NCBI GenBank assembly: GCA_045592125.1
Contig: JAZNUE010000042.1
Coordinates: 1 to 64,000, forward strand
Direction: 5' to 3'
From: HGM04593 sp045592125
Lineage (GTDB): Bacteria; Bacteroidota; Bacteroidia; Bacteroidales; Bacteroidaceae
Length of the DNA stretch: 64,000 nt
Shown here piece by piece: positions 7,615 through 14,120 of this stretch (positions within the stretch are counted from its first letter, which is position 1; each line of letters opens with the position of its first letter). Both the position numbers and the translations under genes were made by a program. The notes below the pieces were generated by a model. The model worked only from the letters and a program-made list of their open reading frames with translations. It was not told the DNA's origin and ran no database searches.

Positions 7615-8739
7615 TTGCGATAATACTCTCCTGAATCTCCTGATGAACTCCTGGGCCTCGTTGGGCGAGAGGGTGAGAGGCGGGAGCAGGCGTATTACAT
7701 TGGTGCCGCTGACGCCTGTGAATACATGCTCCTCGAAGAGCAGCCTGTGGCGTATCTCCTTTATGGGCCTGTCAAGCTCAATTCCAATCATTAGGCCGCG
7801 GCCGCGCACTTCCTTTATTCCTTCAATCTTGCGCAGCCCGTCAATGAGGAGGCTGCCCACGCGGCATGCGTTCTCAAGCAGGTTCTCTTCCTCCATCACC
7901 TCGAGCACGGCCTGGGCCGCGGCGCATGCAAGGTGGTTGCCGCCGAATGTGGTGCCAAGCTCTCCGTATACGGCCTCAAACTTTGGGCTTATGAGCACCA
8001 TGCCAATAGGGAATCCGTTGCCAATGCCCTTTGCCTGTGTTATTATGTCGGGCCTTATGCCAGCCCACTGGTGGGCGAAGAACTTGCCGCTGCGCCCGCA
8101 GCCGCTCTGTATCTCGTCGAGGATGAGCGTTGTGCCGGTGGCATTGCATAGCGCCTGCAGTTCCTGCAGGAACCTGTCGCTGGGTATCTGTATTCCGCCT
8201 ACGCCCTGTATGCCCTCGATAATCACGGCTGTCACGTCGCCTTTGGCAATCTCGGCGCGCACGCCCTCAATGTCGCCAAGCTGCAGGTATGTGGTGTGCC
8301 CGTTGGCATTGATAGGGGCTATTATCCTTGGATTGTCGGTAACCTCCACGGCAAGTGACGTGCGTCCGTGGAACGCCTTCCTGAATGCTATTACGCGCTT
8401 TTTGCCGTTCTTGAACGATGAGAGCTTAAGGGCGTTCTCGTTGGCCTCGGCGCCCGAGTTTATGAAGAAGAGGCTGTAGTCCTCGTATCCGCTAATGCGC
8501 CCTAGCCTGTCGGCAACGCTCTGCTGCAGGGTGTTTATAACCGAATTGGAGTAGAACCCGAGCGTGGCTGCCTGGCGGCTTATCTTCTCTACATACCTGG
8601 GGTGTGCATGCCCAATGGAGATTACAGCATGCCCGCCGTAAAGGTCGAGGTATTCAGTGCCTTTGTCGTCCCACACTCTGCACCCCTCGCCCTTGACTAT
8701 GTTCACGTCGAAGAGGGGGTATACGTTATATAAGTTCAT
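7603..8739 (-). CDS. argD: Acetyl- (or succinyl-) ornithine aminotransferase
   Basis: This 378-residue class III PLP aminotransferase converts N-acylglutamate semialdehyde to N-acylornithine with glutamate. Visible features are NSGAEANENALK (phosphate-binding side), FHGRTSLAVEVT, the LDEIQSG stretch with the Asp that contacts the PLP nitrogen, and TQAKGIGNGFPIG with the Schiff-base Lys. The frame is open to 8874, but ATG 8739 is preceded by AGGAGAAA and gives the family-like opening MNLYNVYPLFDV. In Bacteroides the pathway runs on N-succinyl intermediates (succinylornithine carbamoyltransferase), so the substrate may be the succinyl form. It is last in the argR-GNAT-argG-argC-argD operon, 91 bases after argC. 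Its 3' end lies inside a heptamer array. Confidence 0.93.
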   Translation of the reverse strand: MNLYNVYPLFDVNIVKGEGCRVWDDKGTEYLDLYGGHAVISIGHAHPRYVEKISRQAATLGFYSNSVINTLQQSVADRLGRISGYEDYSLFFINSGAEANENALKLSSFKNGKKRVIAFRKAFHGRTSLAVEVTDNPRIIAPINANGHTTYLQLGDIEGVRAEIAKGDVTAVIIEGIQGVGGIQIPSDRFLQELQALCNATGTTLILDEIQSGCGRSGKFFAHQWAGIRPDIITQAKGIGNGFPIGMVLISPKFEAVYGELGTTFGGNHLACAAAQAVLEVMEEENLLENACRVGSLLIDGLRKIEGIKEVRGRGLMIGIELDRPIKEIRHRLLFEEHVFTGVSGTNVIRLLPPLTLSPNEAQEFIRRFRRVLSQVER

Positions 8740-8830
8740 TTTCTCCTGTCCGTTTATATATGTAATAGTAACTATGCGGCCGCTGTCTAATGGTGCCCCT
8801 CGTCGCCTTGCAGTCTCTCCTTCCGGGGCC

Positions 8831-9799
8831 TTAGAATGCCGACGGCTTGAGCTGCAGGCCCACTGTCTCGGCAAGGCCGAAGAGCAGGTTCATGTTATGC
8901 ACGGCCGTGCCGCTGGCGCCCTTGAGCAGGTTGTCGATGACCGATGTTATGAGCAGCCTGCTGCCGTGCTTCTCGAGGTGTATGAGGCACTTGTTGGTGT
9001 TCACTACCTGCTTGAGGTCGAGAGGCGTGTTTACAATGTGCGTGAACGAGTCGCGGTCGTAGTAGTGCTCGTAGAGCTTGTAGAGTGTCTCGATGTCGAG
9101 GTCGCACTTAACTACTATTGTGGCGAATATTCCGCGTGCAAAGTCGCCGCGGTAGGGGATGAAGCATATCTCGCCGTCATACTCGGGCTGCAGCTGCCTT
9201 ATGCTCTGCATTATCTCGGGCATGTGCTGGTGCTCAAAAGGCTTGTATATGCTGATGTTGCCGTCCCTCCAGCTGAAGTGTGTGCTGGCCTGCGGCTTTA
9301 CTCCAGCGCCTGTGCTGCCGGTGATGGCATTCACCGATATGTCGCCCTTTAGCAGGTGCTCCTTGGCCAGCGGCAGCAGTCCCAGCTCAATGCATGTGGC
9401 AAAGCAGCCCGGGTTGGCCACGTAGCGGCTCTTGCAGGTGTGGCGGCGGTTCAGTTCGGGCAGGCCGTATATGAACTCGTGGTCATGGCTCTTTATGCGG
9501 TAGTCCATTGAAAGGTCTATGACCTTGAGCTCGTCGGGCAGCGCATGGCTCTCAAGGAACCTGCGTGTGTCGCCGTGTGCCGTGCAGAAGAAGAGGAGGT
9601 CAATCTCCTCGAACGGCATCTCGCCGGTAAACAGCAGGTCGGTGTCACCATGCAGCCCTGCATGCACGTCGGCAATGCGGTTGCCTGCATTGCTGCTGCT
9701 GTGGACGAACTTTATCTCAACTTCGGGATGGATGAGCAGCAGGCGTATAAGTTCTCCTGCCGTGTATCCCGCACCTCCAATAATTCCTACTCGTATCAT
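8831..9799 (-). CDS. argC: N-acetyl-gamma-glutamyl-phosphate reductase
   Basis: This 322-residue enzyme makes N-acylglutamate semialdehyde from the acyl phosphate with NADPH. GGAGYTAGEL at the N-terminus is the nucleotide-binding loop, NPGCFAT holds the catalytic Cys, and KGASGTAVHNMN near the C-terminus is the family signature. Length is normal. It follows argG by 14 bases. Confidence 0.97.
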   Translation of the reverse strand: MIRVGIIGGAGYTAGELIRLLLIHPEVEIKFVHSSSNAGNRIADVHAGLHGDTDLLFTGEMPFEEIDLLFFCTAHGDTRRFLESHALPDELKVIDLSMDYRIKSHDHEFIYGLPELNRRHTCKSRYVANPGCFATCIELGLLPLAKEHLLKGDISVNAITGSTGAGVKPQASTHFSWRDGNISIYKPFEHQHMPEIMQSIRQLQPEYDGEICFIPYRGDFARGIFATIVVKCDLDIETLYKLYEHYYDRDSFTHIVNTPLDLKQVVNTNKCLIHLEKHGSRLLITSVIDNLLKGASGTAVHNMNLLFGLAETVGLQLKPSAF

Positions 9800-9813
9800 A
9801 TATTGTATTGTAA

Positions 9814-11016
9814 TTATATCTTCTCGTCGGGGTGGCTCGCATAGTAGGCGCGCAGCGGGGTAGAGGTTACCTTTATGAAGCCTTTGGCCTCCTCGGCCGT
9901 CCAGCCTTTCTGCACTTCGCCATACTCGCCAAGCCTGTTCTTTACAAGGTCGTTGGGCGAGTCAACGCCCACGGTCTCGAAATGCCTTGGCATGAGCCTC
10001 AGTATGGCCGTGCCTGTGACGTTCCTCTGCGAGCTCTCGAGCATTGCCTCTATGTCGCGCATAACAGGCTCAAGGTACTGGCTCTCGTGCAGGAACATGC
10101 CGTACCAGTTGGCAACCTGGTCCTTCCAGTACTGCTGCCATTTGCTGAGCGTGTACTTCTCAAGGAACTTGTGCGCTGCAATTATCAGCATTGGCGCGGC
10201 GGCCTCAAAGCCCACACGCCCCTTAATGCCTATTATGGTGTCGCCCACATGCATGTCGCGCCCAATGCCGTAAGGGGCGCCAATCTCCTCTACCTTCTGT
10301 ATTGCCTTTATGGGGTCCTCGAACGTCTCGCCGTTAACGGCCCTGAGCTCGCCGTTCTCGAATGTGAGGCGCAGTTCCTCCTCGCCATCCTTCTCAACCT
10401 GCTTTAGGTATGCGCTGTCGGGCAGTCCCTGCCTGGAGTCGAGTATCTCGCCTCCGCAGATGGATGTTCCCCACAGTCCCACGTTATATGAATATTTCAG
10501 TCTTGCGAAGTCGGCCTTGAAGCCATGCTCGTTCAGGTAGTTCACCTCGAACTCGCGCGTGAGTGTCATGTCGCGTGTGAGGGTGATGATTTCCACACCT
10601 GGCGCGCACACCAGGAATGTCATGTCAAAGCGTATCTGGTCATTGCCGGCACCAGTGGAGCCGTGGGCTATGGCGTCGGCACCTATTTCATTTGCGTAGC
10701 GTGCAATGGCCAGCGCCTGGAATATCCTTTCCGATGATACCGAGATGGGGTATGTGCCGTTGCGCAGCACATTGCCGTAAATCATGTAGCGCAGGCTCTT
10801 GTCGTAGTACTCCCTTGTAACGTCAAGGGTAACATACGCTTTGGCCCCGAGCCTGTATGCGTTCTCCTCGTTCTGCCTCAGCTGCTCAGGGCTGAAGCCG
10901 CCTGTGTCGGCGCATGCTGCATATACCTCGTAGCCCTTCTCCTTGGCGAGGTACATTACTGTAAATGAGGTATCGAGACCGCCGCTGAACGCGACAACAA
11001 CTTTCTTCTTTTCCAT
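9814..11016 (-). CDS. argG: Argininosuccinate synthase
   Basis: This 400-residue enzyme joins citrulline and aspartate with ATP, the penultimate step to arginine. AFSGGLDTS at the N-terminus is the ATP pyrophosphatase loop. HGSTGAGNDQIRFD and the DMTLTREFEVNYL region fit substrate binding. An in-frame TTG at 11028 could extend it by four residues; ATG 11016 is the better start. It has the length and composition of the Bacteroidota type. The gene lies between the GNAT gene and argC in the same operon. Confidence 0.96.
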   Translation of the reverse strand: MEKKKVVVAFSGGLDTSFTVMYLAKEKGYEVYAACADTGGFSPEQLRQNEENAYRLGAKAYVTLDVTREYYDKSLRYMIYGNVLRNGTYPISVSSERIFQALAIARYANEIGADAIAHGSTGAGNDQIRFDMTFLVCAPGVEIITLTRDMTLTREFEVNYLNEHGFKADFARLKYSYNVGLWGTSICGGEILDSRQGLPDSAYLKQVEKDGEEELRLTFENGELRAVNGETFEDPIKAIQKVEEIGAPYGIGRDMHVGDTIIGIKGRVGFEAAAPMLIIAAHKFLEKYTLSKWQQYWKDQVANWYGMFLHESQYLEPVMRDIEAMLESSQRNVTGTAILRLMPRHFETVGVDSPNDLVKNRLGEYGEVQKGWTAEEAKGFIKVTSTPLRAYYASHPDEKI

Positions 11017-11099
11017 ATTATTCTGCAAATATATACATAAACGGGCGAAATATAAAGCTTAAGATATATGTTCTTCGTTTACAAAAATATAATCATTGG

Positions 11100-11669
11100 T
11101 TACTTATCTCCATCCTTGTGCTTTGCCGGGTCGTAGAGCATTGCCGTGCATATGCAGTAGCGCCTGCCGGTGCGCATGAGCACGTCGTGGTTCACGCAGC
11201 CCTGGCAGCCTTTCCAGAATGCCTCGTCGTCGGTGAGTTCCGAGAACGGCACAGGCACGTAGCCAAGTCCGGTGTTGATTTTCATGACTGCTCCACCGCT
11301 CGTGAGCCCAAAGAGCTTGGCGTTGGGCCACTTCTCCCTTGATAGCTTGAAAGCCCTCTGCTTTATGCGCCTTGCAAGCCCGTGCCCGCGGAACTTCTCC
11401 CTTACAATAAGTCCCGAATTGGCAACATACTGCCTGTTGCCCCAGCTCTCGATGTAGCAGAACCCTGCAAACTCATCTCCCGCCAGGGCTATTATGGCCT
11501 TGCCCTCCTTCATCTTCTGTGCCACGTACTCGTGCGTGCGCTTGGCAATTCCTGTGCCGCGCACCTTGGCTGCGTCGCTAATGGTAGCCAGTATCTCATC
11601 GACATATCTCTCGTGCGAGGCATTGGCTATAATCACCTCAATGCCGTCGTTGTATTCAATCTCTTCCAT
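11100..11669 (-). CDS. GNAT acetyltransferase inside the arginine operon
   Basis: This 189-residue protein has a GNAT domain. The acyl-CoA loop is at VREKFRGHGLARRIKQRA (about residues 90-107), preceded by the strands AIIALAGDEFAGFCYIESW. The C-terminus has Cys/His residues (GCQGC, NHD, YCICT at about 155-180) that could bind a metal; this tail is not standard for GNATs. It sits directly after argR (14 bases) and before argG. I saw no argA or argJ in the window. An N-acylglutamate synthase role (acetyl or succinyl) is a reasonable guess from position, not shown by motifs. ATG 11669 is chosen over a TTG at 11678. Confidence 0.85.
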   Translation of the reverse strand: MEEIEYNDGIEVIIANASHERYVDEILATISDAAKVRGTGIAKRTHEYVAQKMKEGKAIIALAGDEFAGFCYIESWGNRQYVANSGLIVREKFRGHGLARRIKQRAFKLSREKWPNAKLFGLTSGGAVMKINTGLGYVPVPFSELTDDEAFWKGCQGCVNHDVLMRTGRRYCICTAMLYDPAKHKDGDK

Positions 11670-11682
11670 CTTCTGCAACTGT

Positions 11683-12165
11683 TCAAATGTTGGGTATGAT
11701 GGTCCTTAGCACCCTCAGCACGGCGGCCTTGGTCACGTTCTCGGCAATAACCATCATCACTGTGTCGTCGCCTGCTATTGTGCCTATGATTTCGGGGAAA
11801 TCGTAGTTGTCGATGTGGTAGGCCAGCGTGCTTGCATAGCTGGGCTTGGTGTGTATTACCGCAATGTTGCCCGAGAACTTGATTGACAGGAACCCTGTAA
11901 CCTCCTGTGGCGTGGTAACTGCGCGCACCTCGCCCTGCTCGCCCGCATGGCGGTACTGGTGAGGACGTGTGAGCACATAGCGGTAGCGCCCCTGCACGCC
12001 CACTGTCTTAACCACACGCAACTGGTGCAGGTCGCGCGACAGCGTTGCCTGCGTAAGCTTGAAGCCCTCTTTCTCAAGTTCGCTCAAAAGTTCCTCCTGG
12101 CTCCCTATCTCTTGTGTCGAGAGAATAAGGCGAATAGCGTCAAGACGTGAATTCTTTACCTTCAT
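11683..12165 (-). CDS. argR: Arginine repressor ArgR
   Basis: This 160-residue protein has an N-terminal winged-helix domain (residues 1 to about 70, with QATLSRDLHQLRVVKT as the recognition region) and a C-terminal oligomerisation/arginine-binding domain. GTIAGDDTVMMVIA is the family signature there. It senses arginine and represses, or sometimes activates, arg genes. It leads the operon and so probably controls itself. ATG 12165 gives the usual start MKVKNSRLDAIR; the frame continues upstream to 12234 without family similarity. Confidence 0.95.
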   Translation of the reverse strand: MKVKNSRLDAIRLILSTQEIGSQEELLSELEKEGFKLTQATLSRDLHQLRVVKTVGVQGRYRYVLTRPHQYRHAGEQGEVRAVTTPQEVTGFLSIKFSGNIAVIHTKPSYASTLAYHIDNYDFPEIIGTIAGDDTVMMVIAENVTKAAVLRVLRTIIPNI

Positions 12166-12191
12166 AATCGTATATTTATTCTTTGCGAACA

Positions 12192-12199
12192 CAAAAATA
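12192..12199 (-). promoter_or_regulatory. Possible -7 element of the arg operon
   Basis: On the minus strand these bases read TATTTTTG, fitting TAnnTTTG, 26 bases before argR. No good -33 TTTG is visible at the right spacing. The surrounding 12166-12240 is very AT-rich, as expected for an ArgR-bound region, but I could not define an ARG box. Confidence 0.35.
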
Positions 12200-12511
12200 G
12201 GTATATTTAAACAATTTTCCTTGTGTTTTTGCAAATAATTTACATATAAACTGTGAAATTTGCAATTTCTTTGGAAACAGCAAGGGTTGAGCCGAATGGC
12301 CTTTTTATTAAGGTGTCCTGGAAATGAAGAGCTATAAATCCCCTACCAGCCTGTACGTTCTCCAGCTGGGGTTGCTCCTGTAGGCGGCCAGCGCCGTTGT
12401 CATTCATGTCGCAAAAAAGGTACTCATCTACTGATGTGATACCCAGGCGCCGGTGCGTCCTCATCTTTATTGTGAGTGTACGATAATCCTATCTGCAGCA
12501 TGGCGGCAATA

Positions 12512-12551
12512 ATATACAGCAGACAGGGTGGCCACCCTGTCTGCTGTATAT
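12512..12551. repeat. 40-base perfect palindrome downstream of the toxin-like gene
   Basis: ATATACAGCAGACAGGGTGG (12512-12531) is followed with no spacer by its exact reverse complement (12532-12551). It lies 29 bases after the stop of the DUF3990 gene on the minus strand. No T run follows in either direction, so it is not an ordinary intrinsic terminator, although the RNA would fold strongly. The rest of 12166-12580 holds no gene I can support; a 74-codon minus-strand frame at 12240-12464 resembles nothing I know. Confidence 0.9.
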
Positions 12552-12580
12552 ATCACGTATCATATGCCGGTTACAGAAGT

Positions 12581-13069
12581 CTATTGAATTGCTTCTGATT
12601 TTACGAATGCAAGAAGTTTGCATGCCTTTGCCGAATGGAATGACAGTTGGTCGAACAGCTGGTGCGTGTTCAGCTGCATGATAGCCGATACTGCGTCCAG
12701 AACCCCATTTTCATAAAGCGAAATGGTTACATATAGCCTGTCGTTTGCAACCGGTCCCATTATCAAGTCGAACCCGTGGCTGGTGTTACCACGGCGATTC
12801 CCGACAACAAAGTCAAGCCATTCTTTGGTAGCGCCGTCAAAGTGCATTGTATTGAATGAGCGGTCGTTTAGAATATCATCATCAATCTCAAACACCGATA
12901 CCACAGCACGGGCATTCCCTCCCTCTCTGTCCCGCTTTATCCGGGCCCATTTCTCGGCTTGTTCCCGGCTTGTTGTGGTGTAGAATCCCTTTCCGAAGTC
13001 AGTATTTGCCCTGCCTCGCGAAACTGTCGGCTTGCGTACAGCCATGGTGGAACCGTGATATAACAACAT
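12581..13069 (-). CDS. DUF3990 protein, predicted ADP-ribosyltransferase-like toxin
   Basis: This 162-residue cytoplasmic protein belongs to DUF3990. The opening LYHGS (residues 3-7) and DFGKGFYTTT (about 25-34) followed by EQAEKWA match the NAD-pocket elements of ADP-ribosyltransferase-like folds, the clan in which I place DUF3990. A toxin role is inferred from the fold and from the partner: the gene starts 3 bases after a DUF3791 gene, the usual two-gene order of toxin-antitoxin-like modules in Bacteroides and Firmicutes. The target is unknown. Both genes look AT-richer than their neighbours, which suggests transfer. Confidence 0.8.
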   Translation of the reverse strand: MLLYHGSTMAVRKPTVSRGRANTDFGKGFYTTTSREQAEKWARIKRDREGGNARAVVSVFEIDDDILNDRSFNTMHFDGATKEWLDFVVGNRRGNTSHGFDLIMGPVANDRLYVTISLYENGVLDAVSAIMQLNTHQLFDQLSFHSAKACKLLAFVKSEAIQ

Positions 13070-13072
13070 AAT

Positions 13073-13501
13073 CTATCGGTGTTTTTTAATGAACAAATCT
13101 ATTTCGTGCAGAATATACTCCATGCTCTGCGAATGAAGAACTTCAAAATTCGCTGTCAGGAACTTGTCAAGCCCCAACTCGCAGAACATAGTCAGCACGT
13201 CGGCCGAGGAGAGATTCCCTCTTAAACGATACTGCTCTATGCATGAGATGACAAACAGCGCCTCGTTCCTGCTTATCCTGAGCATACGTGAGGCTGCCTT
13301 TTCTTCCTCAAGATAATCAAAAAGCTGCAGCCCGCTGCAATACCATAGCTTCAAACTTGGATTGTCCAAATCATGGTACAGTTTGGAGTTATAGAGATAA
13401 TATAACGCATCCTCAAATGACAGACGTTTTTTCTCCGATATAAGCCCCACCAGCTCCAATACCTTAAATGGCAGAACCGCTGCTTCTGTTGTCTGTTTCA
13501 T
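13073..13501 (-). CDS. DUF3791-containing protein, predicted antitoxin partner
   Basis: This 142-residue protein has two parts. The C-terminal half (about 78-142: FVISCIEQYR, LDKFLTANFEVLHSQSMEYI, then EIDLFIKK) is a DUF3791 domain. The N-terminal half (about 10-65, FKVLELVGLISEKKRLSFED onward) looks like another small all-alpha module of similar size, perhaps a divergent duplicate. ATG 13501 is chosen because a good promoter lies just upstream (13519-13551), which puts transcription start about 12 bases before it; the frame itself runs further to 13594. First gene of the pair, 3 bases from the DUF3990 gene. Confidence 0.78.
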   Translation of the reverse strand: MKQTTEAAVLPFKVLELVGLISEKKRLSFEDALYYLYNSKLYHDLDNPSLKLWYCSGLQLFDYLEEEKAASRMLRISRNEALFVISCIEQYRLRGNLSSADVLTMFCELGLDKFLTANFEVLHSQSMEYILHEIDLFIKKHR

Positions 13502-13518
13502 ATACTCGCAGTTTAGCG

Positions 13519-13551
13519 CAAAGATAGTAACAAACGAGCAAGATAGGCAAA
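13519..13551 (-). promoter_or_regulatory. Promoter of the DUF3791/DUF3990 pair
   Basis: On the minus strand the -33 element is TTTG (13551-13548) and the -7 element is TATCTTTG (13526-13519), with 21 bases between. Both match the Bacteroides consensus without mismatch. The predicted transcript starts about 12 bases before ATG 13501. Confidence 0.72.
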
Positions 13552-13643
13552 GTTTACTTTGACATTTTACAGCGAGTGCAGAAAATCTTCGCAAAACTTG
13601 GAATAATCAATTTTAGCCAAAGGGGTAAAACAAGAGGATACTT

Positions 13644-13685
13644 ATGTTTAATGTGTATTGTGTAACGTTTGATGTTTAATGAGTA
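13644..13685 (+). repeat. Heptamer tandem array (ATGTTTA type), six units
   Basis: Six 7-base units in a row: ATGTTTA, ATGTGTA, TTGTGTA, ACGTTTG, ATGTTTA, ATGAGTA. It borders the left side of repeat island 3. Confidence 0.8.
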
Positions 13686-13699
13686 AAGGCCTCCGCTGT

Positions 13700-13809
13700 G
13701 TCATTGGCTCGTTTTGCTTTTAGCCACCCGCGTGGCATAAACTTCGTCTATGCTTCACGCGACTAATGGCTGCAAAACTTGCCGATAACAAAACGTTGTT
13801 TTGTCATTC
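13700..13809 (-). repeat. Covarying hairpin repeat, copy E (inverted)
   Basis: This is a minus-strand copy of the hairpin repeat. On the plus strand the core is 13729-13761. CGCGTG pairs with CACGCG (outer stem), and GCATAAAC pairs with GTCTATGC around TTC. The end AACAAAACGTTGTT is the same near-palindrome seen in the other copies. Confidence 0.85.
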
Positions 13810-13955
13810 CGAACCCTGTGTGAGGAATCTCGTATCTTACGTTGTTTCTTGAGATGCTTCGCTACGCTCAAGCATGACATTGTTCGCTGTTTTCTTGAGA
13901 TGTCTCGTCGCTGCGCTCGCTCGACATGACATAAATGTGTAATGTTTAATGTGCA
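13810..13955. repeat. Dispersed repeats and a short heptamer array (island 3)
   Basis: Bases 13810-13930 contain further units with the core CTTCGCTACGCTCAAGCATG. Bases 13935-13955 are three heptamers (ATGTGTA, ATGTTTA, ATGTGCA), so island 3 is bordered by heptamers on both sides. No gene is visible from 13502 to 14120. Confidence 0.75.
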
Positions 13956-14064
13956 GGGCCGGGAATCAAAAATTTTTGTGTATTTGTAATAAAAAGTTGT
14001 AAAACAACAACTCGCATTGCGTAGGACTTCCTATTAGGACTTATTAATCGCCTGCGAAGACAAT

Positions 14065-14105
14065 AAATCAAACGTGGTTCACTGTCGGTGAACCACGTTT
14101 GATTT
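14065..14105 (-). terminator. Terminator of the mannosidase operon
   Basis: AAATCAAACGTGGTTCAC (14065-14082) and its exact complement at 14088-14105 form an 18-base-pair stem with a 5-base loop, 15 bases beyond the stop of the last GH92 gene. On the minus strand T residues end the stem. Confidence 0.85.
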
Positions 14106-14120
14106 GATATTACGTTTCTC

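Noticed and set aside
12240..12464. 74-codon minus-strand frame between argR and the palindrome
   Set aside because: No recognisable family, no clear ribosome site, and upstream in-frame stop after eight codons; could be a remnant but nothing supports calling a gene.
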